Assembly (NCBI GenBank): GCA_003661605.2
Contig: QMWL02000031.1
Coordinates: 1 to 7,944, forward strand
Reading direction: 5' to 3'
From: an archaeon
GTDB taxonomy: Archaea; Thermoproteota; QMWL01
DNA length: 7,944 nucleotides
Position 1 is the stretch's first letter. The number at the start of each line of letters is the position of its first letter. The notes below the pieces were generated by a model that saw nothing but the letters and a program-made list of their open reading frames with translations, was not told the DNA's origin and ran no database searches. Shown here piece after piece: positions 1 through 6,692 of this stretch. Both the position numbers and the translations under genes were made by a program.

Positions 1-189
1 CATAAGGAGCTGTCCGACTACATGAGCAAATGGGCGGAAGAAAAACCTTCGCGAAGTAAGATACTCGGCGAAGCGCTCTCAGTTCTCGAAACAAAGTTCT
101 CCGGTAAAACTCTCCTCGTGGAAGCACGTCCTCACAAAATCAACGATGTGTATGGAGTCGTAATAACAAGGATTGTAGAAGTTAGTTAA
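1..189 (+). CDS. 3' end of an unrecognised protein gene (partial)
   Basis: An open frame runs from the first base of the window to a TAA at 187-189 and encodes the last 62 residues of a protein whose start lies outside. The visible part is charged and soluble-looking: a Lys/Glu-rich, probably helical stretch (KWAEEKPSRSKILGEAL) is followed by alternating hydrophobic residues suggesting beta strands (KTLLVEARP, YGVVITRIVEV). There is no membrane segment or cysteine cluster. I do not recognise the family from this C-terminus. The frame is taken as real because it is open to the window edge, ends cleanly, and its stop lies 3 bp before the stop of convergent iorB, matching the packing elsewhere in the window. 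An in-frame ATG at 22 could start a shorter product, but nothing supports it. Confidence 0.6.
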   Translation, partial: HKELSDYMSKWAEEKPSRSKILGEALSVLETKFSGKTLLVEARPHKINDVYGVVITRIVEVS

Positions 190-192
190 ACG

Positions 193-792
193 CTAGCGAA
201 CCTCCACCTCCTCGCGCGCAAGTCCTGCGTGAAGGGCTCGCAAGTTTACTTCCAGGAATCTCGGAGGCGACACTACTCTCAAAGCACCCTCTACATCCTC
301 AACGGAGATCGGTAGTATACCTAGCGACAAAAGCACTCCCGCAACGAAAACATTCGTAGCTCGCGGGCTTGCCACCCGCGTAGCTGTTTTTGTAAAATTC
401 CCAATAGCTAATTTACCAACCCTTTGCTTCAAGATGGGATATATTTGGCTAAGTGCTGGAACGTCTTCACCTAGGAGTGCTGCCAGAGGTCGTATTACGT
501 CTAAGTTTAAAATCAAAACTCCATCTCTTTTTAATTTATGTAATTGGCGTAGTCCCTCTATATACTCTAATGCAACTAGAATATCATAGTCACCGTGACT
601 GGCGGGTGCGTGAACTCTTGTTCCATAACGCAGTTCGACGAGAACGCTTCCTCCTCTTTGTGCCATGCCGTGAATTTCTGCTACGCGGACATCTAACCCC
701 CTTCTCATAAACGCATTTGCTAGGAGTTGCCCAAGGAATAGGATACCCTGGCCGCCAACGCCGCATAGACCGATATTTCTTACAGCACTCAT
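193..792 (-). CDS. iorB: Indolepyruvate ferredoxin oxidoreductase, beta subunit
   Basis: Small subunit (199 residues) of the enzyme that oxidatively decarboxylates arylpyruvates to aryl-acyl-CoA, passing electrons to ferredoxin in the cytoplasm. The length is normal for the family, which is related to the gamma domain of other 2-oxoacid:ferredoxin oxidoreductases. The glycine motif GVGGQG at residues 11-16 and the signature MAQRGGSV at 43-50 are both intact. A C-terminal hydrophobic helix (TNVFVAGVLLSLGI, about 146-159) is also typical. The ATG start (790-792) overlaps the iorA stop TGA (789-791) as ATGA, so the two are surely co-transcribed and probably translationally coupled. This is the only gene here whose only plausible start is ATG. 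The stop lies 3 bp from that of the convergent upstream partial gene. Confidence 0.93.
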   Translation of the reverse strand: MSAVRNIGLCGVGGQGILFLGQLLANAFMRRGLDVRVAEIHGMAQRGGSVLVELRYGTRVHAPASHGDYDILVALEYIEGLRQLHKLKRDGVLILNLDVIRPLAALLGEDVPALSQIYPILKQRVGKLAIGNFTKTATRVASPRATNVFVAGVLLSLGILPISVEDVEGALRVVSPPRFLEVNLRALHAGLAREEVEVR

Positions 793-2606
793 GTCTTCAC
801 TATAGCTTTACTTGGACATACTTGCGCGCACACACCACACCCTGCGCATAGCTCCCTTCTGATTACAACACTTCCATCGACCAGCTGAATTGCAGGGCAT
901 CCTAGCAACCTAATGCAACTCATGCACTTTGTACACTTTTCCTGATCTATGCGGTAAATGGTTCTCGGCTTTTCCCGCTCCAGCAGAACACATCGCCGGC
1001 GAAAGATTACACAAGTAACTTCGTCTCTCTCCCACAAACTTCGAACCGCTTTCTCAGCCTCCTTCAAATTATACGGATCAACGACTTTGACATTACGGAC
1101 CCCACAGCCCCTCACAACGTCCTCTAGTAGCACGCGAACGCCGCGATCCCCCAAACCGCGTATACCTGTGCCTGGATGTGGTTGATGACCTGTCATTGCG
1201 GTTGTTCCATTGTCAAGAATAACAATCATTATATTATGTTTATTATACACCGCATTCACAGTACCAGGTAACCCTGCATGAAAGTACGTTGAGTCCCCTA
1301 TTACAGCTGCAACACGCTGTCCAGTAGCTACGGCAATTCCGCAGGCGATTCCGATGCTAGCTCCCATGCACACTAGGACATCTCCCAGTTCCAATGGGGG
1401 CAGTACTTGAAGCGCATAGCATCCGATGTCTGTTGTTGCTACCGCATCTCCGATAACACGTTTTAGTACAAGTGCGCTTGCTCGATGGGGACATCCTGGG
1501 CACAGTACTGGTGGACGTTTAGGTACCTTGATAGGAAGTAATTGTTTACTTTCTTCAACTTTTTTACCCAATTTATGAGCGATATTTTTCAAAAGAGTGG
1601 GTATTGATAATTCCCCGCAGCGAGGCAGTAGGTTCTTTCCATGTACTACGATCCGATCTTGGTGCTCAGCTATAACTTGTTTAACGATGCGTTCTAGGTA
1701 AGGCTCCAACTCCTCTATCACAATAACTTCTTCAAACCTCTTGATGAAATCCCATATCAGCTGTACAGGTGGCGGGTATATGAAGCCCAGCTTTAGAATA
1801 GCAATATCCTCGCCCAACTGTTTAATTGCATCTGCGACATACCCGTAGGATACTCCTGATGTTACTATGCAAACCTTACTATCTGTTATATGTACCTTAT
1901 TAATGGGTGCGTTTTCTGCTATTTGCTGTGCCTCCTCGAGCTTTTGCAGAAGCACTTTATGTCGCGTACGTGCGTGAGCAGGTATCATAACAAATCGCGC
2001 TCTATCTCGTACGAAGCCCTTCGCTCGCCGTTCTTTTATTGGTCCGAAAACAACGGGCCCCCTCGTATGGCTAATACGCGTAGTCGTGCGAAGCATCACC
2101 GGGAGCTCCAGTTTCTCTGACAGCTCGAAGGCATACAGTGTGAAGTCTTTCGCTTCCTGAGGGTCGCTCGGCTCGATGCAGGGTATGCTAAAGAGTGGCG
2201 CATATAACCTATTGTCTTGCTCATTCTGCGAAGACCACGCATTTGGATCATCTGCACTAACGACAACAAAAGCGCCTCGTATACCAACATACGCAAGTGT
2301 GGCTAGCGTATCTGCTGCTACATTCACTCCCACATGTTTCATCGTAGTAACCGCACGCGCTCCTGCAATTGCAGCTCCGCCTGCTACCTCAACAGCAACC
2401 TTTTCGTTAGTTGAATACTCCATATAGAAACCGCCTTTAGAGGCCAGTTGCGATAGTGTGTCCGCTATCTCTGAGGACGGTGTCCCTGGGTACGCTGTGA
2501 CAACATCTACTCCTCCTTCTATACAACCACGCGCAATAGCCTCATTGCCTAAGAGAAGGTACCGCTCCCCTTCCCTTCCATACAGTATGTGGTCGAACTT
2601 GCTCAA
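789..2606 (-). CDS. iorA: Indolepyruvate ferredoxin oxidoreductase, alpha subunit
   Basis: Large catalytic subunit (605 residues) of the thiamine-diphosphate enzyme that converts indolepyruvate, phenylpyruvate and hydroxyphenylpyruvate plus CoA to acyl-CoA, CO2 and reduced ferredoxin. It serves amino-acid fermentation or, in reverse, aromatic amino-acid synthesis from aryl acids. An N-terminal pyrimidine-binding domain carries AYPGTPSSEI (38-47). The TPP/Mg site begins after CPGCPHR (369-375) and has G437-D438 and the D465-N466 step of the GD...N motif. The C-terminus is a two-cluster ferredoxin domain: C558, C561, C564, C570-Pro (C-x2-C-x2-C-x5-C-P) and C587, C590, C593, C597-Pro. The start is TTG at 2604-2606; an in-frame TAA lies nine codons upstream with no better start between. 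AAAGGT about 8 nt upstream is a possible weak ribosome site. It is divergent from trpB2. Confidence 0.95.
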   Translation of the reverse strand: MSKFDHILYGREGERYLLLGNEAIARGCIEGGVDVVTAYPGTPSSEIADTLSQLASKGGFYMEYSTNEKVAVEVAGGAAIAGARAVTTMKHVGVNVAADTLATLAYVGIRGAFVVVSADDPNAWSSQNEQDNRLYAPLFSIPCIEPSDPQEAKDFTLYAFELSEKLELPVMLRTTTRISHTRGPVVFGPIKERRAKGFVRDRARFVMIPAHARTRHKVLLQKLEEAQQIAENAPINKVHITDSKVCIVTSGVSYGYVADAIKQLGEDIAILKLGFIYPPPVQLIWDFIKRFEEVIVIEELEPYLERIVKQVIAEHQDRIVVHGKNLLPRCGELSIPTLLKNIAHKLGKKVEESKQLLPIKVPKRPPVLCPGCPHRASALVLKRVIGDAVATTDIGCYALQVLPPLELGDVLVCMGASIGIACGIAVATGQRVAAVIGDSTYFHAGLPGTVNAVYNKHNIMIVILDNGTTAMTGHQPHPGTGIRGLGDRGVRVLLEDVVRGCGVRNVKVVDPYNLKEAEKAVRSLWERDEVTCVIFRRRCVLLEREKPRTIYRIDQEKCTKCMSCIRLLGCPAIQLVDGSVVIRRELCAGCGVCAQVCPSKAIVKT

Positions 2607-2653
2607 ACGCCGACCTTTCTCTAACGCTTATTTCACTATCCCTGTGGGTCGTG
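2607..2653. promoter_or_regulatory. Divergent iorA / trpB2 promoter region
   Basis: Only 44 bp separate the TTG of iorA from the GTG of trpB2. The AT-rich element at 2626-2633 (GCTTATTT; AAATAAGC on the other strand) is the only TATA-like sequence in the gap. Its centre, about 2630, is 24 bp from the iorA TTG (2606) and 24 bp from the trpB2 ATG (2654), the usual archaeal TATA-to-start distance. This fits near-leaderless transcription in both directions from one element. The sequence and spacing are seen; the promoter function is inferred. Confidence 0.45.
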
Positions 2654-3976
2654 ATGACCCCAAAAGCAGAAGATGTGATAGTTCTATCTCCTGATGAGTT
2701 TCCCCGCTACTGGTATAACATCCTCCCAGACCTCCCGGAATCTCTGCCTCCTCCCCAAAATCCTCCTACTGGTGGAGACCGTATAGCGGAGCTTCAGCAG
2801 ATAATGATACCTGAGTGCCTTCGTATGGAGTTCTCAGATAATCGCTGGATACCAATTCCTGACGAATTAAGGGAGGTATACATACGCATAGGGCGCCCAC
2901 GCCCCCTCATGCGGTGCCGTCGGCTCGAACGATATTTGAAAACACCTGCGAAGCTATATGTAAAGAGGGAAGACATGGGTAGTCCCACGGGATCTCATAA
3001 GATCAATACCGCTCTTGCTCAGGCATTTTTTGCGGCAAAAGCCGGATTTGAAGGTCTTGTTACAGAAACTGGTGCTGGGCAGTGGGGAAGTGCTCTCGCT
3101 TACGCCACCGCTTTATTCGATCTCCGCTGCGTCATATTCTGGGTACGCTTTGCCTACAACTGGAAACCTGGGCGAAGAATCTTCATGCAGCTATATAGAG
3201 GAGAGGTCCATGCATCTCCAAGTCCTATAACAGAAGTCGGTCGAAAGCTCCTAGAGAAGGATCCCAATCATCCGGGCTCTTTATCTATAGCAATCTCAGA
3301 GGGTTTAGAGTATGCAAGAGTGCACGACGAGTTTCGCTACGCATTGGGTAGTGTTCTCAATCATGTCTTACTACACCAAACTATCATAGGCCTAGAGACT
3401 CTCCTTCAGTGCGAGAAAGCGGGCATTCAGCCAGATATCATGATAAGCAGCCTAGGTGGTGGTAGCAACTTTGGCGGGTTTGTTCTGCCTGCTATAGGTG
3501 AGGTGTTGAAAGGAAAGCGGCAGTGCGAGTTTCTTGCCGCACAGTCCCTCGCAGCCCCCAACCTCGTTAAAGGCGAGTATCGATACGACTATGCCGATGC
3601 AGCGGGCACCACCCCTCTTCTGAAAATGTATACGCTCGGTCATGATACTGAAATGCCTGTCATACGCGCAGAAGGCTTACGCTATCACGCTGCTGCGCCG
3701 ATAATTAGCTATTTACGGTATAAAGGCATCGTACGTGCAGTAGCGTATGCTATAGATGAAAAAGAAGTGTTCGAGGCTGCACGCATTCTCGCACAAACCG
3801 AGGGAATTACCCCTGCTCCAGAATCTGCATACTCTGCAAAAGCTGCCATAGATGAAGCACTTCGATGTAGAGAGTCAGGGGAGGAGAAGGTGATTCTCTT
3901 CAGCATCTCAGGCCACGGCTTTTTGGACCTTGACGCCTACGCTGAGAAACTGTTCAAGGAAGAGCTTCGGCGATAG
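2651..3976 (+). CDS. trpB2: Tryptophan synthase beta chain, TrpB2 type
   Basis: PLP enzyme of 441 residues that condenses indole with serine (or O-phosphoserine, reported for some TrpB2 enzymes) to give tryptophan. The extended N-terminus (about 75 residues before IRIGRPRPL) and the motif GSHKIN mark it as TrpB2 rather than the shorter TrpB1. K117 is the predicted Schiff-base lysine, E139 in TETGAGQWG the catalytic glutamate, GGGSN (269-273) the PLP phosphate loop, and SGHG (420-423) the C-terminal signature. No trpA or other trp gene is adjacent, so it is a stand-alone copy, probably for indole salvage. Translation starts at GTG 2651 or, equally plausibly, the next codon ATG 2654, which has the better distance to the AT-rich element. 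The stop is 3 bp from the stop of the convergent SWIM gene. Confidence 0.93.
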   Translation: MMTPKAEDVIVLSPDEFPRYWYNILPDLPESLPPPQNPPTGGDRIAELQQIMIPECLRMEFSDNRWIPIPDELREVYIRIGRPRPLMRCRRLERYLKTPAKLYVKREDMGSPTGSHKINTALAQAFFAAKAGFEGLVTETGAGQWGSALAYATALFDLRCVIFWVRFAYNWKPGRRIFMQLYRGEVHASPSPITEVGRKLLEKDPNHPGSLSIAISEGLEYARVHDEFRYALGSVLNHVLLHQTIIGLETLLQCEKAGIQPDIMISSLGGGSNFGGFVLPAIGEVLKGKRQCEFLAAQSLAAPNLVKGEYRYDYADAAGTTPLLKMYTLGHDTEMPVIRAEGLRYHAAAPIISYLRYKGIVRAVAYAIDEKEVFEAARILAQTEGITPAPESAYSAKAAIDEALRCRESGEEKVILFSISGHGFLDLDAYAEKLFKEELRR

Positions 3977-3979
3977 CGC

Positions 3980-4342
3980 TTAGGTAAGCCACTCAAGAAG
4001 GCACATTACTAGCCTGTTTTCTTGCTCGACGACGACCTGGAAACTTCCGAGGACCCAAGCTACCTTCACTGCGTGTAAGTGGTAGCAGTAACATTTCTCG
4101 CCAGATAGCACTCTGAAAAAGGAGTCCGGGCATGTACAAACGCCTTCATCTGGCTCTACAATGTACTCCTTCTCCTTACCTACAACTACCCAAATACCGT
4201 CTCTCAGCTGCTTTCCGAAGAAATAGTGTTTAACCCGCCCATAGACTGCTGCTACCACTCCGCTTAAGGAAGTAGGATCTCGGACTGCTTGCTGCCATAG
4301 TGCCGTAAGCTCCCTATATACCGCGCGAGAGGACTGTAGCAC
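3980..4342 (-). CDS. Small SWIM zinc-finger protein
   Basis: A 120-residue cytoplasmic protein with a SWIM zinc-binding motif, CxC-x14-CxH: C69-T-C71 followed by C86-Y-H88. C84 and H90 beside it are extra potential ligands. The N-terminal 40 residues look helical; the middle (GIWVVVGKEKEYIVEP) should form the beta hairpin that normally leads into a SWIM finger. SWIM modules bind DNA or protein; small archaeal and eukaryotic ones (Sws1/Shu2-like) partner RecA-family recombination paralogues. A role in recombination here is inference, since no RadA paralogue is in view. The start is GTG at 4340-4342; an in-frame TAA lies six codons upstream, and no ATG is available. No Shine-Dalgarno site is evident, suggesting a leaderless mRNA. 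It is divergent from the phosphoesterase, with only 12 bp between start codons. Confidence 0.8.
   Translation of the reverse strand: MLQSSRAVYRELTALWQQAVRDPTSLSGVVAAVYGRVKHYFFGKQLRDGIWVVVGKEKEYIVEPDEGVCTCPDSFFRVLSGEKCYCYHLHAVKVAWVLGSFQVVVEQENRLVMCLLEWLT
4315..4320 (+). promoter_or_regulatory. Candidate TATA box for the phosphoesterase-FAD operon
   Basis: TATATA sits inside the N-terminal codons of the divergent SWIM gene. Its centre is about 37 bp before the phosphoesterase TTG, so a start site about 25 bp downstream would leave a leader of roughly 12 nt. The upstream TCCC is not a strong BRE. Placement of the promoter within the neighbouring coding region is forced by the 12-bp intergenic gap. 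Confidence 0.4.
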
Positions 4343-4354
4343 GTTATGCTTTAG

Positions 4355-5161
4355 TTGATCTTAATTGATAACACTGCCGCCTTGCGTTTAGCCATACAGT
4401 ACCCCTATCCCGCGCTTCTCATCGATATTGGAAAGCGCAGGTATCTGGTTATTGCAGACTTGCATATAGGCTTCGAGTACGAACTAGCAAAGTATGGTGT
4501 GAAACTACCAGTTCAATATAATAAGTTATTGAGTAACATCGGGAATCTACTCGATCAAACGAAGCCAACGCACTTTGTAATTCTTGGTGATGTAAAACAT
4601 AGCGTATCAGGTATCGCCCCTATCGAGATATCTGGATTAGTGGATATACTGCAATTTCTATCAGAACGTGTAGACCGTGTGATAATAGTTCCCGGTAATC
4701 ACGATGGTAGCCTTGATCAGCTCGTTTACTCACTCAGATTAGAGAATGTGACAATTGCGTCTCGTCGAGGGTCCGTTATCCGCGGCACTTCTATAGGAAT
4801 TTTTCACGGCCATATTCGACCCGCATCTCACGTCTTTAGACGCGATACTCTTGTTATGGCACACATCCACCCCGTAATTGTAATCAGAAGCACATTCGGA
4901 TATGTTATGCGCGTACCTGTTTGGGTTAAAGCGCGGCTTCCTAAATCTCGACGTAAACTACTCATCCTCCCTGCTTTCAACGAACTTGTCGGAGGTGTTT
5001 CCATCGATAGGGTTCTCTCTAGTGGATCAAGCTTGCGAATCCCAATAGCGATCGACATAAAATCTGTAGAACTTTACACAACAGAGGGTGATTTTCTAGG
5101 ATCCTTGCAATGGTTGAGGGATAAGGGCTTAGTAGGCAGTGCGTACTTGTCGCAAGCTTGA
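4355..5161 (+). CDS. Metallophosphoesterase, COG1407 (ICC-like) type
   Basis: A 268-residue calcineurin-type phosphoesterase with every dimetal-site motif: ADLHIG (D35, H37), LGD (G78, D79), GNHD (114-117), HGH (151-153) and AHIH (H170, H172). PAFNELVGG near 206-214 is characteristic of the COG1407 group, whose bacterial members (PdeM) accompany Lhr-type helicases and DNA ligases in repair operons. The substrate of this protein is unknown; a phosphodiester in nucleic acid or a nucleotide is the family expectation. The TTG start at 4355 gives the usual short N-terminus before the first strand; TTG 4382 is an alternative. No Shine-Dalgarno site is seen. The TGA stop overlaps the next gene's TTG as TTGA, so the two form an operon. 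There is no signal peptide. Confidence 0.88.
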   Translation: MILIDNTAALRLAIQYPYPALLIDIGKRRYLVIADLHIGFEYELAKYGVKLPVQYNKLLSNIGNLLDQTKPTHFVILGDVKHSVSGIAPIEISGLVDILQFLSERVDRVIIVPGNHDGSLDQLVYSLRLENVTIASRRGSVIRGTSIGIFHGHIRPASHVFRRDTLVMAHIHPVIVIRSTFGYVMRVPVWVKARLPKSRRKLLILPAFNELVGGVSIDRVLSSGSSLRIPIAIDIKSVELYTTEGDFLGSLQWLRDKGLVGSAYLSQA

Positions 5162-6534
5162 ACGCTGATGTAGTGATAGTTGGCGCTGGACCGGCGGGGC
5201 TTTTCGCAGCCCGGGAGCTCGTCGTGCACGGATTCTCAGGAAGCATCTTGATAATCGACGAAGGTCCTGACGTTGAGGAAAGGAAGTGTCCAGAACGTTT
5301 TACGAAGATCTGTGCTAGGTGCAAGCCTTGCTTAATGGTATCTGGTGTGGGTGGAGCGGGGATTTTTTCGAGTGGGTTGCTAAATTTACACCCTCAGATA
5401 GGAGGTGATTTAGGCGAATGGCTCGACCCCGAGCAACAATGGCGTATTGTAGAATACGTCGATAGTGCTTTTGTTGAATTTGGCGCGCCGACGCGTTTAT
5501 ACGTTCCTGATCCTATTAAGTCTGCGGAACTCTCTAGAAAGGCCGCCGCGGTTGGCATGCGCTTCATACCGATTAAACAGCGGCATATAGGTACTGAAAA
5601 CTCAATCCGGGTTATCGCAAACTTTAGGGATTTTTTGAAAAATCGTGGAGTACACTTCTTGCTAAAGACACGAGTTGAGTCTTTTAATAAAGGATTTGTA
5701 GTATTAAAGGACGGGAAACGTATTGAATGCAGATATGTAATACTGGCACCCGGTAGATCTGGTGCTGATTGGCTTGCCCGAGAGTGTAAGCGTCTTGGCA
5801 TTCAAACGCGGTTTGAACCCATCGACGTAGGGGTTCGTGTAGAGGTACCTTCAGTTATACTAGATCCTGTAGTCGAGGTTAGCGTAGATCCTAAGTTCCA
5901 CATCTATACCAAGACTTACCGCGACTTCGTTCGTACTTTCTGTGTAAATCATCGAGGGTTTGTCGTTAGAGAGGTATACAACAACTATGTGGGCGTTAAT
6001 GGACACACTTTTGAATCGGTAAAATCTGAGAACTCGAATTTTGCGTTCCTCGTTCGAGTAGCGCTTACAGAACCTGTGGAAAACACTCTCGCCTACGGAG
6101 ACGCCATCGCTAAGCAAGCTGCTACCATAGGCGGTGGAAAGCCCATCCTACAGACACTAGGAGATCTTCGTAGAGGACGCCGCTCTACGTGGGGTCGTAT
6201 CAGAATGGGCTTAGTGCGCCCAACCCTTACTGATGTTACTCCTGGTGATATAGGGATGGCGCTCCCTCACCGGATCGTCATAGATATCATAGAGGGACTA
6301 GAAAGCCTTGATAACGTAATACCTGGAGTCGCTTCCGACTCTACGCTCCTTTACGCTCCTGAGATAAAATTCTCCGCCCTACGTGTTGAAGTCGACAAGT
6401 ATATGGAGCCCTCCATAGAAAACATCTTCGTAGCAGGCGACGGTGCTGGTCTCTCAAGGGGGATAGTTGTTGCAGCAGCCACTGGTGTGCTTGCTGCTCG
6501 AGGAATACTGCGTAAAGAGGGGCTCATTAACTAG
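5158..6534 (+). CDS. FAD-dependent dehydrogenase, COG2509-like
   Basis: A 458-residue flavoprotein. The Rossmann dinucleotide motif GAGPAG (9-14) follows DVVIV and leads to the ribose-binding acid at 34-35. A cysteine group, C44-x7-C52-x2-C55-x2-C58, is followed by the glycine-rich GVGGAGIFSSGLLN (63-76); both mark the COG2509 family of uncharacterised FAD dehydrogenases. LAPGRSG (196-202) and the C-terminal AGDGAGLSRG (426-435) complete the FAD site. The Cys group could hold a metal or Fe-S cluster, or form redox-active thiols; the sequence does not decide. The reaction and substrate are unknown. The start is TTG 5158, overlapping the phosphoesterase stop by 4 nt (TTGA) and placing the FAD motif at the expected distance from the N-terminus. 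The TAG stop is 2 bp from the encoded CCA of the convergent tRNA gene. Confidence 0.9.
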   Translation: MNADVVIVGAGPAGLFAARELVVHGFSGSILIIDEGPDVEERKCPERFTKICARCKPCLMVSGVGGAGIFSSGLLNLHPQIGGDLGEWLDPEQQWRIVEYVDSAFVEFGAPTRLYVPDPIKSAELSRKAAAVGMRFIPIKQRHIGTENSIRVIANFRDFLKNRGVHFLLKTRVESFNKGFVVLKDGKRIECRYVILAPGRSGADWLARECKRLGIQTRFEPIDVGVRVEVPSVILDPVVEVSVDPKFHIYTKTYRDFVRTFCVNHRGFVVREVYNNYVGVNGHTFESVKSENSNFAFLVRVALTEPVENTLAYGDAIAKQAATIGGGKPILQTLGDLRRGRRSTWGRIRMGLVRPTLTDVTPGDIGMALPHRIVIDIIEGLESLDNVIPGVASDSTLLYAPEIKFSALRVEVDKYMEPSIENIFVAGDGAGLSRGIVVAAATGVLAARGILRKEGLIN

Positions 6535-6536
6535 CA

Positions 6537-6671
6537 TGGTGGGCCCGGTGGGATTCGAGCCCACGGCCTTCGGGTCTCTCCGAGCTCCAGAGGCGCCGTC
6601 ATTCCATAGCGGTCTGCAGACCCGTTCTCTCCTCTGGAGCCCGACGCCATTCCTGGCTAGGCCACGGGCCC
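6537..6671 (-). tRNA. tRNA-Trp (anticodon CCA), intron-containing, CCA encoded
   Basis: Folded by hand on the minus strand. Acceptor GGGCCCG (6671-6665) pairs perfectly with CGGGCCC (6547-6541). The D arm is at 6662-6646 (3 bp, GCC/GGC). The anticodon stem TCGGG (6644-6640) pairs with CCCGA (6574-6570). The spliced loop is CTCCAGA, with anticodon CCA at 6637-6635. The variable loop AGGCC is short, and the T arm GTGGG-CTCGAAT-CCCAC spans 6564-6548. Discriminator A73 is at 6540 and CCA is genomically encoded at 6539-6537. A 58-nt intron lies between positions 37 and 38, the usual site for archaeal tRNA-Trp. The mature length is 77 nt including CCA. A TATA-like element lies 25 bp upstream. Confidence 0.96.
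6576..6633 (-). other. tRNA-Trp intron (58 nt)
   Basis: The ends follow the archaeal bulge-helix-bulge rule. Loop bases CTCC (positions 32-35) pair with GGAG near the intron's 3' end (6581-6578) to make the 4-bp central helix. The two 3-nt bulges are AG^A on both sides, cut after G37 and before A38. The helix on the intron side is poor (about 2-3 bp). The interior contains a perfect palindrome GGTCTGCAGACC (6611-6622). A second, 12-bp partner for the anticodon region also exists. No convincing box C/D guide motifs were found. Confidence 0.85.
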
Positions 6672-6692
6672 TCCTATACCTGATAGGTACCC

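Noticed and set aside
3452..3906. Minus-strand frames inside trpB2
   Set aside because: The plus-strand frame carries all TrpB2 catalytic motifs; the antisense peptides show no family pattern or start context.
5394..6117. Minus-strand frames of 85-135 residues inside the FAD dehydrogenase
   Set aside because: They are shadows of a gene with clear FAD motifs; Ser/Arg-rich composition and no recognisable domain.
6576..6633. Box C/D guide RNA inside the tRNA-Trp intron, as in some euryarchaea
   Set aside because: The nearest box C candidate (AATGACGG) misses two positions of RTGATGA and there is no CTGA box D.
6673..6687. Inverted repeat CCTAT-acctg-ATAGG just upstream of the tRNA
   Set aside because: Only 5 bp in an AT/GC-mixed leader; consistent with chance and lacks a T-run for a terminator.
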